Below, in pieces: positions 35,636 to 44,999 of a stretch of DNA of 64,000 nucleotides. The notes below the pieces were generated by a model that saw only the letters and a list, made by a program, of their open reading frames with translations, ran no database searches and was not told where the DNA came from. Origin of the DNA: Deinococcus detaillensis (GTDB lineage: Bacteria > Deinococcota > Deinococci > Deinococcales > Deinococcaceae); the NCBI RefSeq assembly GCF_007280555.1, contig NZ_VKDB01000001.1, positions 248,001-312,000 of the forward strand. Reading direction: 5' to 3'. Position 1 is the stretch's first letter; every line of letters starts with the position of its first letter. Made by a program: the position numbers and the translations under genes.

Positions 35636-36199
35636 CTACTTGGCTGCTTTGGGTTTCTTGGTCTTGCCCTGCTTTTTGGCGGCAGCTTTTTCGGCCCGCA
35701 TTTTGTCCTGAAACTGCTTGGCGGTGTCTTCCATCAGTTGAGCGCCCTGCTGATCCACCGCCCGCTGCAATTCAATGAGGGTCTGCCCGCTCATGTTGCG
35801 GAGTTGAGCTTCGATTTGCTTGCCAATGAAGTTGTAGCGGATGGTGGCGTTGGTGCTCAGCGTGACTTCGGTGCCGCCAGGAATGTTCTTGAAAACCCAG
35901 CTCTGGGTGTACTTCTCGATGGGGCCAAAGGGCTTCACCGCTTCCCAACCGCCGCGAAACGGCGCTTGAATCTGGCCGTATTTGGCGGTGTACGACAAGC
36001 CCAGCAGCCGCCGCTCCAACTTGATATTCACCAGGGTGCCGCTGGCCAGTTTTTCTTCGCCGACGTAGTTGGCCAAGCGGATATTGGGATCCCAGCGGGT
36101 GCGGCGTTTGGGATCAAGAACCAGCCGAAACAGCACGTCGGGCCGTGAGCGAATAACGATGGTGTCTTTGAAACTAAGCGGTTGAGCCATGATCTCCAT
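35636..36199 (-). CDS. SRPBCC/START-like family protein
   Basis: 187 residues (178 if the ATG at 36190 is used). The protein has the helix-grip plan: FKDTIVIRSRPDVLFRLVLDPKRRTRWDP at the N-terminus, curved beta strands (ANYVGEEKLASGTLVNIKL, SWVFKNIPGGTEVTLS) and a long C-terminal helix. The last 25 residues are Lys/Ala-rich and basic, which could bind nucleic acid or membrane. SRPBCC domains bind lipids and other hydrophobic ligands. Ligand unknown. Confidence 0.75.
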   Translation of the reverse strand: MEIMAQPLSFKDTIVIRSRPDVLFRLVLDPKRRTRWDPNIRLANYVGEEKLASGTLVNIKLERRLLGLSYTAKYGQIQAPFRGGWEAVKPFGPIEKYTQSWVFKNIPGGTEVTLSTNATIRYNFIGKQIEAQLRNMSGQTLIELQRAVDQQGAQLMEDTAKQFQDKMRAEKAAAKKQGKTKKPKAAK

Positions 36200-36215
36200 A
36201 CTCTAGCTCACGGCT

Positions 36216-36776
36216 CTAGCTTAGGCGGCGGGCCACCTCGGCGCGGATTTCGGTGAGTGCCGACTCAGCGAGAGCGGGCGCGGCAGTTTCAAACGAAAGG
36301 GTTCCAACTGAAAAGTCAGCCAGCGGCACCCAACTCACGCAGCCGAGCAGCTCCGGCGTTTCCTCGATCCTGAGCGGCGGCGTCAGCGGCCAGACCCGCA
36401 GCACCACAGCATGCAGCCAAGGGCGGTTGCGGTAGTGAAAGCGCCGCTCAATCGCGCTGGCATTTAAAGCCTGCACCTCTTCGAGGGCCAGTGCCTTATC
36501 CAGCGCTTCTATTTTGTAGACGCCCAGTACCTCGGCGCGGGCAGGAACGACGATCTGGCCCGGCGCGGGGTCGGGGCGCAGCAGGCCGCTGAATTCGGAG
36601 CGCACCTCGGCGGCGTTTTGGTGGAGGAAGGTGGGATAAAGCAAAAACTCGCGGTGCTGGACTTCAAAGCCGCCGTGCGTTTCCATGATGCCGCCTTTGC
36701 GCAAAATCACGGCGGTCTGGCCGGTGGTCAGGGCTTGGGCTTGGACGTCCCATTCTTTGAGGGCGGTCAGGGTCAT
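36216..36776 (-). CDS. DUF1802-family protein
   Basis: 186 residues resembling DUF1802: TALKEWDVQAQALTTGQTAVILRKGGI, then GGFEVQHREFLLYPTFLHQ, which are the most characteristic segments of that family. Function is unknown; the family is widespread in cyanobacteria and Deinococcus-Thermus. TAGTCT on the minus strand ends 6 nt before the ATG. It lies 16 nt upstream of the SRPBCC gene in the same direction, so both may be one transcript. Confidence 0.75.
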   Translation of the reverse strand: MTLTALKEWDVQAQALTTGQTAVILRKGGIMETHGGFEVQHREFLLYPTFLHQNAAEVRSEFSGLLRPDPAPGQIVVPARAEVLGVYKIEALDKALALEEVQALNASAIERRFHYRNRPWLHAVVLRVWPLTPPLRIEETPELLGCVSWVPLADFSVGTLSFETAAPALAESALTEIRAEVARRLS

Positions 36777-36782
36777 GCGGGC

Positions 36783-36788
36783 AGACTA
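36783..36788 (-). promoter_or_regulatory. -10 element of a leaderless promoter (DUF1802 gene)
   Basis: On the minus strand TAGTCT ends 6 nt before the ATG at 36776. Confidence 0.55.
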
Positions 36789-36852
36789 GCGCAGCGGCTG
36801 TGTGAGTGGCGCGGTCATTGGAATAGAAACTGGACGTGAGGAGTTGGGCGAC

Positions 36853-36858
36853 TAAACT
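36853..36858 (+). promoter_or_regulatory. -10 element of a leaderless promoter
   Basis: TAAACT ends 6 nt before the ATG at 36865. Confidence 0.55.
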
Positions 36859-36864
36859 CAAGGT

Positions 36865-37773
36865 ATGCCTGATTCGCTCGCCCTCGCGCCCAATGTCTTT
36901 TTGTTCCCGGCTGCCGTCAACTCGCTGGTGTTTGTGCAGGGCAGCGGTGTGCTAGTGGTCGATACCGGCCTAGACGAGCAGCACGCCCGCAAGCTGCTGC
37001 GCGGCTTAGAAGCTCAGCGTCTGAGGCCGACAGCCATTCTCAACACCCACTCGCACGCCGATCATCACGGCGGCAACGCGGCTTTCCTTAAGCGCTTTCC
37101 TAATCTGCCGATCTACGCGCCGCCTTTCGAAGCCGCCATCATTGCCAATCCGCTCTTGGAGCCGCTTTACCTTTACGGCGCATACCCACCGCAGGCCCTT
37201 CAAACCAAGTTTTTGCTGGCTCCAGCGAGTCCGGCACAGGCCGTTGAACCCGGCTTGGTGACGCTCGGCGGCGTGGACGTAGAACTGATCGAAGTGCCGG
37301 GCCACGCTTCTCGAATGTACGCCGTGAGGGTAGGGGAGGTGCTGTACGCCGCCGACGCGCTGTTCGGGCCGGAAGCGCTGAGCAAGCACCCGCTGACTTT
37401 TTGTGTGGACAGCGCCGCCATGAAGTGCAGCGCCCAGAGCCTGCTGAGTCAAGGCTTACCCAGTCTGGGCGGCGTGCGCCTGACGGTGCCTGGGCACGGC
37501 CAGCCCACTGAAGAGTTGCCCGCTCTGGTGGCCGCCAACCTCAGCGCCTTCGAGCGGGTCACGCGGGCCGTGCATGAAGCCGTGACACACGCCTGCACGG
37601 TGGACACGGCCCTGAAGCGCGTCTGCGACAGCTTGGACGTTGAAATGACCAATCCCGGCGCAGTCGTGCTCAACCGCAGCGTGGTGAGCGCCCACCTCGC
37701 GGAGTTGGTGGCATTGGGCCGCGTGAGCATGAGTGTGGAGGGCAATCAGCTCCTCTTCGCGGGGCAGCTTTGA
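36865..37773 (+). CDS. MBL-fold metallo-hydrolase
   Basis: 302 residues with the metallo-beta-lactamase fold. The metal motif NTHSHADHHGG is near residues 59-69, with later His in VPGHASRMYAV and VPGHGQP. The last 80 residues form a helical region resembling a winged helix (VVLNRSVVSAHLAELVALGRVSM). The family includes glyoxalases, lactonases and other hydrolases; the substrate is open. TAAACT ends 6 nt before the ATG. Confidence 0.85.
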   Translation: MPDSLALAPNVFLFPAAVNSLVFVQGSGVLVVDTGLDEQHARKLLRGLEAQRLRPTAILNTHSHADHHGGNAAFLKRFPNLPIYAPPFEAAIIANPLLEPLYLYGAYPPQALQTKFLLAPASPAQAVEPGLVTLGGVDVELIEVPGHASRMYAVRVGEVLYAADALFGPEALSKHPLTFCVDSAAMKCSAQSLLSQGLPSLGGVRLTVPGHGQPTEELPALVAANLSAFERVTRAVHEAVTHACTVDTALKRVCDSLDVEMTNPGAVVLNRSVVSAHLAELVALGRVSMSVEGNQLLFAGQL

Positions 37774-37861
37774 GCGCGTGAGCCTCTCTCCTGCACAATG
37801 TTAAAGGCCTCCTTACGGCCACATCACCCAGTTGGCGCGGTGGCGGCGGTACGGTGAGAGC

Positions 37862-38536
37862 ATGACCAAAAAGAGCAAGAACACCGACCTGCCGGAAAGC
37901 AATGCCAAAGTCAGTACCGGCAGCGCCAAAGCCAGCAAGAAAAAAGTCGCTCCGATCACCGTGAATGACGTGAGCGACGCCATGACGCCCGCCGAAGCCT
38001 CGGTGGGTAAGCAAACCGACGCGGCGCACGAGGGCGGGGAATTCAACCAACTGGTCAATCACCATTACCTCACCGAAGAGCAGTTCGGAATCGTTTCGGA
38101 GACCTTGCAGCGCAACTTGGCGACCAGCATCAACTTGTACCTCAAGTTCAAAAAGTACCACTGGGACATCCGGGGCCGCTTTTTCCGCGACCTTCACTTG
38201 GCCTACGACGAGTTCATCGACGAAATCTTTCCCAGCATCGACGAGCAGGCAGAGCGCTTGGTGGCCCTCGGCGGCAGTCCCAAAAACGCGCCGGAAGACT
38301 TGGCCCGCTACAGCGTGGTCAAAGTGCCCACCGAAACCGTGCGCGACGCCCGCACCCAAGTGGCCGATCTGGTCAGCGACCTAAGCCGCGTGGGCAAAGG
38401 TTACCGCGACGACAGCGGCACAGTGGACGACGCCGAAGACCACGCCACCGCCGATATGTACAACGGTTACGCCGGCACCATCGACAAAATTCGCTGGATG
38501 CTTCAGGCGATGATGGACGACGAGCAACTGAACTGA
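37862..38536 (+). CDS. dps: Dps-family DNA-binding ferritin (Dps1-like)
   Basis: 224 residues from the ATG at 37862. The first 50 residues are a Lys/Ser/Ala-rich tail of the sort by which D. radiodurans Dps1 holds metal and binds DNA. The ferritin-like four-helix core carries the ferroxidase residues: KYHWDIRGRFFRDLHLAYDEFIDEI supplies His, Asp and Glu. Dps dodecamers oxidise and store iron and protect DNA against hydroxyl radicals. TACGGT ends 6 nt before the ATG. A strong terminator follows. Confidence 0.92.
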   Translation: MTKKSKNTDLPESNAKVSTGSAKASKKKVAPITVNDVSDAMTPAEASVGKQTDAAHEGGEFNQLVNHHYLTEEQFGIVSETLQRNLATSINLYLKFKKYHWDIRGRFFRDLHLAYDEFIDEIFPSIDEQAERLVALGGSPKNAPEDLARYSVVKVPTETVRDARTQVADLVSDLSRVGKGYRDDSGTVDDAEDHATADMYNGYAGTIDKIRWMLQAMMDDEQLN

Positions 38537-38552
38537 TTTTGAAAAATGGAAG

Positions 38553-38576
38553 GCGGGGGGAAACCTCCGCTTTTTT
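38553..38576 (+). terminator. Rho-independent terminator after dps
   Basis: GCGGGGG (38553-38559) pairs with CCTCCGC (38564-38570) with one G-U, followed by six T residues at 38571-38576. Confidence 0.8.
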
Positions 38577-38606
38577 GTGTTCCGGACTCTGCGATGAGGA
38601 GCGAAG

Positions 38607-39122
38607 GTGAGCGACCAACCTAAACAGCCGGCCAAGAAGTTTGATTACAGCCTTCACTACGCCGAACTCGATCTCCGCGCTCACCCTGAGCTGTACCGAA
38701 TCGGCGTGGGCGAGCAGGGCGTCTTGCTGGTGCAGCCTTACAAAGCTGAAATCCTCCCGCACTGGCGCTTTGCCACGCCCGAAGCAGCAGAGGAGAGCAG
38801 CCAGAAGATTTACCAGCTGTTTCTGGATTATTTGGCGGCGGGTGACGTGGTGGGCGCGGACATGGCCCGCAAATTTTTGCAGATGGGGTATACCCGCTCT
38901 CGGCGCTACGCCAACCACAAGGGCGGCAAAAAGTACGACGGGCCAGTTCCAGACGACAAAAAAGGGGTCAGCGGCGCACATGGCCGCCCCGAGTTGCCGC
39001 GCATGCCTGAAGACCCCGTCAAAGCCGAGTCGGCCCGCATCTTTAAGGCCAAGTGGGACGAAGCGGCGGCCAACGCCGAGTACAAGCGGCTCAAGCAGGA
39101 GCACAGGGAGCGGTACGGGTGA
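38607..39122 (+). CDS. DUF4385-family protein
   Basis: 171 residues from a GTG at 38607 with GAGGAGCGAAG upstream. The text FDYSLHYAELDLRAHPELYRIGVGEQGVLLVQPYKAEILPHWRF is the typical beginning of DUF4385. A helical middle (ARKFLQMGYTRSRRYANHKGGKKYDG) and charged C-terminus follow. Function unknown. It is preceded by the dps terminator, so it has its own promoter. Confidence 0.75.
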   Translation: MSDQPKQPAKKFDYSLHYAELDLRAHPELYRIGVGEQGVLLVQPYKAEILPHWRFATPEAAEESSQKIYQLFLDYLAAGDVVGADMARKFLQMGYTRSRRYANHKGGKKYDGPVPDDKKGVSGAHGRPELPRMPEDPVKAESARIFKAKWDEAAANAEYKRLKQEHRERYG

Positions 39123-39150
39123 GTTGAGCCGATTCGCTTCGTCTCAGCCC

Positions 39151-39588
39151 TCACTTCACCTCAAAACCCATCTCCCGCAGCGCTTCCTCGGCAGCCTGCT
39201 GATCTTGCGCCGAACTGCCGCCCGAAAGGCCGAGGCCGCCAATCACCTGTCCATTTTCCACCACTGGATACCCGCCGCCCAGAGCCGTCATGCGCGGGTG
39301 GTGGTTGAGCGGCGAGACTTCAGGGCTCTGGACGATTTCGTTCCAAACGTGAGTGGGGCGGCCAAACGAGGCGGCAGTCCAGGCTTTGTTGATCGCCACC
39401 TCCGCCACCAAAAAGGGCGCGTGGTCGGCCCGCTCAAAAGCCCGCAGGTGCCCGCCCGTATCGGTGACGGCAACAGCCATGTTCACGCCGAGTCGCTTGG
39501 CAGCGGCGCGGGCCGCCGCAATGAGTTCGAGCGCCGCGCCGCAGGAAATGTTGGGGGTAGAAACAGATTTCGCTGGAGTGCTGGTCAT
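39151..39588 (-). CDS. GlcG/HbpS-family (DUF336) heme-binding protein
   Basis: 145 residues with the family features AVAVTDTGGHLRAFERAD, INKAWTAASFGRPT, HHPRMTALGGGYPVVENGQVIGGLGLSGG. These small proteins bind heme or cobalamin-like cofactors or act with degradation enzymes. It follows the acyl-CoA ligase gene by 33 nt with AAGGAG before the ATG, so the two genes form a probable operon. Confidence 0.85.
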   Translation of the reverse strand: MTSTPAKSVSTPNISCGAALELIAAARAAAKRLGVNMAVAVTDTGGHLRAFERADHAPFLVAEVAINKAWTAASFGRPTHVWNEIVQSPEVSPLNHHPRMTALGGGYPVVENGQVIGGLGLSGGSSAQDQQAAEEALREMGFEVK

Positions 39589-39621
39589 GTGGGTGCTCCT
39601 TGGTGAACTTTGAAATCGCGC

Positions 39622-41295
39622 TCAGCGCACCGCTGTTCCCTCGGCTTTTTTCTCTGCGAACTGCTCGCGCAACTCCCGCTTGAGGAACTTGCCCGTCGCG
39701 CCAATCGGAATAGCGGCCACCACTTCGTAGGCGTCGGGCAGCCACCACTTGGCGAATCGGGGAGACAGAAAGGCGGTCAGCTCGGCGTAACCCGGGTGGT
39801 CGTGGTCGGGCCGTAGCACCAGCACCGCCAGCGGCCTTTCGTCCCACTTGGGATCGGGCATGGCGATCACGGCAGCCTGCGACACGGCGGGGTGGGCCAT
39901 CAAAGCGTTTTCCAAGTCCACGCTGCTGATCCACTCGCCGCCGGATTTGATCAGGTCTTTGGCCCTGTCCTGAATATGCATAAAGCCGCGCCCGTCGAGG
40001 GTGGCGATGTCACCGGTGTCAAACCACTGCTGGCCGCCCAACTCCAAAAAGTTTTCCTGGCCCGCGCCGCCGTAGTAGCTTCCGGCGATCCACGGCCCGC
40101 GTGTAATGAGGCGGCCCATGCTTTTGCCGTCGTGCGGCAAGATATTGCCCGCATCATCCAGAATTTCGAGTTGCACGGTGGGCACCGCCACTCCCTGCTT
40201 GGCGGCCAGCGCGTAGCCTGCGTCGCTGGCAAACTTCATTCCTGGCGGCGTGATGCTGACCGTGCCGAGCGGGTGCGTTTCGGTCATGCCCCAGGCTTGG
40301 GCCAGCTTGAGGTGGTGGCGCTCCGAAAAAGCCCGAATCATCGCTTCGGGAGCGGCCGAGCCGCCCACCACCAAGCGCTCGAGCTGGAGTTGATACGGCT
40401 TCCCAGCTCCGACGGCGCGGTCAAGCTCATTGAGTAGGCCCATCCAGATGGTCGGCACGCCCGCCGTGATGGTCACTTGCTCGTCCTGCATCAGCTTGGC
40501 GAGGCTCGGGCCATCCGAAAATGCTCCGGCAAACACCAGTTTCGCGCCGTAGAGTGAGCAGGTGTACGGCAGCCCCCAGGCGTTGACGTGAAACATCGGC
40601 ACAATCGGCAGCACGGCGTCGCTTTGACCGACGTTCAGCGCGTCTTTGGGCGCGGAGGCGAGGCTGTGCAGCAAAGTAGAGCGGTGCGAGTAGGTCACGG
40701 CCTTGGGGTTGCCCGTCGTGCCGGAGGTGTAACACATGCCCGCCGCGTCGGTTTCCAGCATCTCGGGATAGCGGCTTTGCGGCGCGTGGTTCATGATCCA
40801 GGTGTCGTAGTCCTCGACGCCGTCCATGGGTTTGGGCAGCGGCCCCAGCACCACGATTTTCTCGATGCTGGGGCAGTTTTCCAAGATGGTGGGAATCTTG
40901 TCGGCAAACAGGTTTTCGATCAGCAGCACTTTGTCCTCGGCGTGGTTGATGATCCAGCAGAGTTGGTCGGGGTGCAGCCGAATGTTGAGGGTGTGCAGTA
41001 CCGCGCCGGAACTGGGAACGCCCAGGTAAGCCTCCAAGTGCCGGTAGGAGTTGACCGCCAACGTCGCCACCCGCTCGCCCGGCCCCACGCCCGCCGCCGT
41101 GATGGCGCTGGCCAGCCGCAAGGCACGTTCAGCGACCTCGCCATAAGTGGTGCGGTGAAGTTTGGCGGTGGGCTGGCCGTCTTCGCCGCGTCCCGCGACC
41201 ATCAAGCTGACAATTTCGCGCTCGGCAAAAAAGTGACGGGCGCGTTCGACGATTTCGGGAATGAGCAGTGGAACGTCCATCATGGTGCTTTTCAT
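39622..41295 (-). CDS. Acyl-CoA ligase (long/medium-chain fatty acid, AMP-forming)
   Basis: 557 residues from the ATG at 41295, chosen because AAGGAG lies 8 nt upstream; the longer frame to 41607 overlaps comEA and adds unconserved text. The ANL signatures are present: YTSGTTGNPKAVTYSHRS (A3, near residue 190), WGMTETHPLG (A5), GDIATLDGRG (A7) and the C-terminal KSGGEWISSVDLENALMAHPAV with the catalytic Lys in GKFLKRELRE. It activates fatty or aryl acids as CoA thioesters. It is divergent from comEA. Confidence 0.92.
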   Translation of the reverse strand: MKSTMMDVPLLIPEIVERARHFFAEREIVSLMVAGRGEDGQPTAKLHRTTYGEVAERALRLASAITAAGVGPGERVATLAVNSYRHLEAYLGVPSSGAVLHTLNIRLHPDQLCWIINHAEDKVLLIENLFADKIPTILENCPSIEKIVVLGPLPKPMDGVEDYDTWIMNHAPQSRYPEMLETDAAGMCYTSGTTGNPKAVTYSHRSTLLHSLASAPKDALNVGQSDAVLPIVPMFHVNAWGLPYTCSLYGAKLVFAGAFSDGPSLAKLMQDEQVTITAGVPTIWMGLLNELDRAVGAGKPYQLQLERLVVGGSAAPEAMIRAFSERHHLKLAQAWGMTETHPLGTVSITPPGMKFASDAGYALAAKQGVAVPTVQLEILDDAGNILPHDGKSMGRLITRGPWIAGSYYGGAGQENFLELGGQQWFDTGDIATLDGRGFMHIQDRAKDLIKSGGEWISSVDLENALMAHPAVSQAAVIAMPDPKWDERPLAVLVLRPDHDHPGYAELTAFLSPRFAKWWLPDAYEVVAAIPIGATGKFLKRELREQFAEKKAEGTAVR

Positions 41296-41549
41296 CTTGG
41301 TTCTCCTTGAAACAGTGGGGAAAGTTGGGGAAATGGGCCGTGAGTTGTGCTGTGGTAAGCAGTCTAACCAAAGTGAGTGGGTGGAGCGGCGTGCTGGCTT
41401 ACGTGGCTTCCTGTTTTGGGAGTGGTGCGGCTCACTGCTCAACTGGCAGCTTGTCCCAAAAGCCCTGTGCTGCCCGTTGACAGTTGGTCTGAGCGCCCGC
41501 CCCGCCGCTTGTGCTTTTCGTGTCAGCGCGGCCGTGAGAATCTTGAGCC

Positions 41550-41933
41550 ATGTCTGGTTCTTCACCGTTGGAGCGCGGCGCGGCGGCAGTCTTGACCGCG
41601 CTGGCACTCGGTTGCGGGGCTTGGGCGCTGTTCCCCGCTTTCAGTCCCGCTCTGCACCGACCAACCGTGACCCACGCGGCGCTGCCCGTTTCGGCCACCG
41701 CTGAGGCCGCCCCAACTTATGCCACCACCGCCAGCGTGAGGCCGCTGATTTCTGGCAGGCTCAATCTCAACACCGCCACCGAAGAGCAGCTCGAAGCCCT
41801 GCCCAGCATCGGCCCAGCGCTGGCTGCCCGCTTAATTGCTGCCCGCCCGTACCACACCCTCACCGACCTCGACGCGGTGCGCGGGGTGGGGCCGGTGCTG
41901 CTCGGCAAACTGACGCCGCTGGTCGAGTTCTGA
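41550..41933 (+). CDS. comEA: ComEA-like helix-hairpin-helix DNA-uptake protein
   Basis: 127 residues. One N-terminal transmembrane helix (residues 10-30), a linker, then two helix-hairpin-helix units: [31 protein letters not shown] and [18 protein letters not shown]. This is the DNA-receptor architecture of ComEA, which pulls incoming DNA through the envelope. comEC follows 28 nt downstream. Natural transformation is well known in Deinococcus. Confidence 0.93.
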   Translation: MSGSSPLERGAAAVLTALALGCGAWALFPAFSPALHRPTVTHAALPVSATAEAAPTYATTASVRPLISGRLNLNTATEEQLEALPSIGPALAARLIAARPYHTLTDLDAVRGVGPVLLGKLTPLVEF

Positions 41934-41961
41934 TGGTCGGGTCTTTGAAAGTGAGCCCGGT

Positions 41962-44184
41962 ATGGCGCTGAGTTGGAATCCGGCCACCGGAGAAGTGCAG
42001 GCGGACGCGGTCCACTCGCCGCGCCGCTGGCCCGTTCCGGCTTATCCGGTTCCGGTGGCGCTGGCGGTCATCGGCGGCGTGCTGCTGGGCTTCGGAGCGC
42101 TCTGGGGCGCGGTGGTACTGGTTGTGGCCCTGGCGCTGAGCTGGCCTGTCGGCAAGGGCTGGCTGCTGGGAGCCTGCGTGGTGTTGGCGGCCTGCGGCTT
42201 TGTGCGCGAGCGGGCCTGGCAAGCCGCTCCCGACGCGCTCTCAAGCTGGGTGGGCGCTCAAGCCACCCTGACTGGCGACTGGGACGGCCAACTGCTGCAC
42301 CTCAGCAGCCCTGCGGCGGCGGTGGCGCTGGCACCCAAACCCAAGGGGCCAGCCGGACGTCTGACCGTTCGTGGGCGGCTGGTTCGCCCCGAAGGTCGGC
42401 GCATTCCCGGCGGCTTCGATTACGCGTTTTGGCTGCGGATGCAGGGCGTGCGCGAAGTCTTGGTGGCCGCTAAGGTCAAGCACCTGACCCCCGAAGGTGG
42501 GGTACGCGGTTGGTTTCGGCGTGGCCTGAGCGCTGGTCTCTCGCCGCGTGAGTCGGCCCTGCTGCGGGCGGTGGAATTGGGCGAGCGCAACGACATCTCA
42601 CAGGAAAGCTTCAATGACGGCCTGAATGTCCGCGACGCTTTCACGCGGGCGGGTTTGGCACACCTGATGGCGCTCAGCGGGCAAAACGTGGCGCTGCTGG
42701 TGGGAGCGCTGACCTGGCTGTTGGCCCGTTTATTGCCGCTCAAGTGGACAAACGCCCGCTACCCGCTGATGCTTGCGGCGCTGGCGGGTTTTTTGTGGTT
42801 GGTCGGCCCCACGCCCAGCATCACCCGCGCCGTGCTGATGGGCGTCTTGGTGCTGCTCTCACTGTGGCTGGGGCGCGGCAAGCTCGACGTCTACGGTGTG
42901 TTGGGCTTGGCGGCCATCGCCAGCTTGCTGTATCAACCGGCTTGGCTCTTTGACGTGGGCTTTCAACTCAGTTTTCTGGCGGTGCTGGGCCTGAGTGTGT
43001 CAAACAGGGTGGCCGCCCTGCTGCCCGCAAAGTGGCCGCTGTGGCTGCGTCTCGCGCTGGTCGCCACCCCCTGCGCCGAGCTGGCCACTTTGCCGGTGGT
43101 GCTGCACACCTTCGGCCAGTTGCCGCTGCTGAGCCTCCCCGCCAACCTCGCCGCCGCCGCGCTGATGGCCGTGCTGGTGCCGCTCGGCTACCTCGCCGGA
43201 CTGCTGGGGCCGCTGGCGGTGGCGGTCAATTGGGCGCTTGGCCCGCTGTCAGAAGCGCTGCTGAAAGTGGTGGACATTTTTGGCCGCGCTCCAGTGCTGA
43301 CTTGGGGAATGATCAGTTCGGCGGGGTTCGCGGTTTATGCGGTATTTGCCGCCGCCGCCGTCCTCACCCTTTACCGCCGCTTGCCGCTGTGGGTCTTGCC
43401 GCTCACCGCCTTACTGGGCGGCGCGTCCACTGCTTTGCCGGGCGTCCTCAACCCACCCAGCGAAATCGTCTATCTGGACGTCGGACAGGGCGACAGTTCG
43501 CTGATTCGCACTCCCAAGCTCACCATGTTGATCGACGGCGGCGGCACTCCCAGAGGCGATTACGACGTCGGCAAAGGCACGGTGCTGCCTGCCTTGCGGG
43601 CCATGAACGTGCGCTCCCTCGACGTGATGGTCGCCACCCACGCCGACGCCGATCACATCGAAGGCCTGATCAGCGTGCTGCTGGGCTTGCCAGTAGGCGA
43701 GTTGTGGATCGGTCAGCGCAAAGACGACCCCAATCTCAATATGCTGCTCAGGGCCGCTGAGGCCCGCCACGTACCGGTGCGCGAAGTGCGGCGAGGTGAC
43801 AGCGTGCAGGCCGGAAAAGCCACCTTCACGGTGCTGTGGCCCACCGGGAAAGTCTGGTTGGACGCCGACAACGAAAACAGTGTGGTCATCAAATTCGATA
43901 CTCCCCAGTTTCACACCGTCTTTCTGGGCGACCTCCCCGACCCGCTAGAAAGCGAGCTGGGCGTCGGCAAACTGGACGTTCTCAAAACGGCCCATCACGG
44001 CAGCCGCTTTTCGAGCGGTCAAGCGTTTTTGGATGAAACCCGCCCGCATGACGCTGTTATTAGTGTCGGGCGGGCCAACAGTTACGGTCACCCCAACCCG
44101 CAGGTGTTGGATCGCCTTCAAGCGTCCGGTGTAAAAGTCTGGCGCACCGATCAGGTGGGAACGGTGCGCTGGCCTTTGCCTTAA
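41962..44184 (+). CDS. comEC: ComEC DNA-internalisation channel with C-terminal MBL domain
   Basis: A 740-residue membrane protein. An N-terminal OB-like region precedes the Competence domain ([18 protein letters not shown] and [24 protein letters not shown]) with about ten helices. The C-terminal metallo-beta-lactamase domain has [25 protein letters not shown] near residue 559 and [12 protein letters not shown]. ComEC forms the pore for single-stranded DNA, and its MBL domain is thought to degrade the other strand. It forms an operon with comEA. Confidence 0.95.
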   Translation: MALSWNPATGEVQADAVHSPRRWPVPAYPVPVALAVIGGVLLGFGALWGAVVLVVALALSWPVGKGWLLGACVVLAACGFVRERAWQAAPDALSSWVGAQATLTGDWDGQLLHLSSPAAAVALAPKPKGPAGRLTVRGRLVRPEGRRIPGGFDYAFWLRMQGVREVLVAAKVKHLTPEGGVRGWFRRGLSAGLSPRESALLRAVELGERNDISQESFNDGLNVRDAFTRAGLAHLMALSGQNVALLVGALTWLLARLLPLKWTNARYPLMLAALAGFLWLVGPTPSITRAVLMGVLVLLSLWLGRGKLDVYGVLGLAAIASLLYQPAWLFDVGFQLSFLAVLGLSVSNRVAALLPAKWPLWLRLALVATPCAELATLPVVLHTFGQLPLLSLPANLAAAALMAVLVPLGYLAGLLGPLAVAVNWALGPLSEALLKVVDIFGRAPVLTWGMISSAGFAVYAVFAAAAVLTLYRRLPLWVLPLTALLGGASTALPGVLNPPSEIVYLDVGQGDSSLIRTPKLTMLIDGGGTPRGDYDVGKGTVLPALRAMNVRSLDVMVATHADADHIEGLISVLLGLPVGELWIGQRKDDPNLNMLLRAAEARHVPVREVRRGDSVQAGKATFTVLWPTGKVWLDADNENSVVIKFDTPQFHTVFLGDLPDPLESELGVGKLDVLKTAHHGSRFSSGQAFLDETRPHDAVISVGRANSYGHPNPQVLDRLQASGVKVWRTDQVGTVRWPLP

Positions 44185-44203
44185 CGGTGTGGCTAAAAGT
44201 AGC

Positions 44204-44245
44204 AGCCCTAGTCTCTGCCTTTTGGCTCAGCGGTAGGGCTACACT
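44204..44245 (+). promoter_or_regulatory. Promoter with inverted repeat upstream of the GNAT gene
   Basis: TACACT (44240-44245) ends 6 nt before the ATG at 44252. AGCCCTA (44204-44210) and TAGGGCT (44234-44240) form a 7-bp inverted repeat, whose right arm touches the -10 element, so it could be an operator or a terminator-like arm after comEC. Confidence 0.45.
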
Positions 44246-44251
44246 CCAGCC

Positions 44252-44989
44252 ATGTCTCTTTCCGTTCGCCGCGTCACCGATCCGCATGACCCCGCCCTTG
44301 AGGCCTTCGGGCGCATTCAGGAAGCCGCCTACTATCAGCCGGAGATGCTGATTCCCGCTGAATATTTCGGGCCGATGATTGCCCAACCGCCGCAGACCAG
44401 CCAGCGCCAGAACATTATTTTGGTGGCCGAGCAAGGCGGCGAAGTGGTGGGCGGCACGCTCTTTCACCTGCTGAGCAGCGGTGCGGGCTTCAGCTCATTT
44501 ATGGGGGTGGCCCAGTCGGCGTGGGGAACGGGAGCCGCCCGCGCTCTACATCAAGCCCGAATGCAAATCATTGGTGAAGCGGGTGCGGCGGGCGTGTTTG
44601 CTGACGCCGTTCACCGCCAAGCGCTCAGCGCCGAAGACCTGGCCGCCGAAGCCCGGGTGGGCAGCGACCCCACTTTGCGGCGCGTCAAGCTGGGCGCTCT
44701 GGGCTTTTTTACGGTGGACATTCCGTATTGGCAGCCTGTCGGCGGCCCTGAGGGTGGCCCGCTCAAAGACTTGGACCTGATGTACTGCCCGCTCGAAACA
44801 TCTGAGACTGTTTCACTGAGATTAGTCACAGATACCATGCAGGCGTACTGGCAAGGCTGGTTAGGCGCTGACCGGGCCGCCAAGGAAGCCGGAGCACTGG
44901 CGCAGCGCACTGGACAAAACCCAACTGGACAAAGCTCAGTGGCGCTGCTGAGTGCCACCGAGCGGCCCAAGGCTTTTTCCCAATCTTAA
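44252..44989 (+). CDS. GNAT-like N-acetyltransferase
   Basis: 245 residues. The segment NIILVAEQGGEVVGGTLFHLL and the helix after it (GTGAARALHQARMQIIGEAGAAGVFADAV) follow the GNAT fold, but the acetyl-CoA loop is not of the canonical Q/RxxGxG/A form. The C-terminal 50 residues are polar. Function open. The start is leaderless-like. Confidence 0.6.
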   Translation: MSLSVRRVTDPHDPALEAFGRIQEAAYYQPEMLIPAEYFGPMIAQPPQTSQRQNIILVAEQGGEVVGGTLFHLLSSGAGFSSFMGVAQSAWGTGAARALHQARMQIIGEAGAAGVFADAVHRQALSAEDLAAEARVGSDPTLRRVKLGALGFFTVDIPYWQPVGGPEGGPLKDLDLMYCPLETSETVSLRLVTDTMQAYWQGWLGADRAAKEAGALAQRTGQNPTGQSSVALLSATERPKAFSQS

Positions 44990-44999
44990 AACTTGAAAC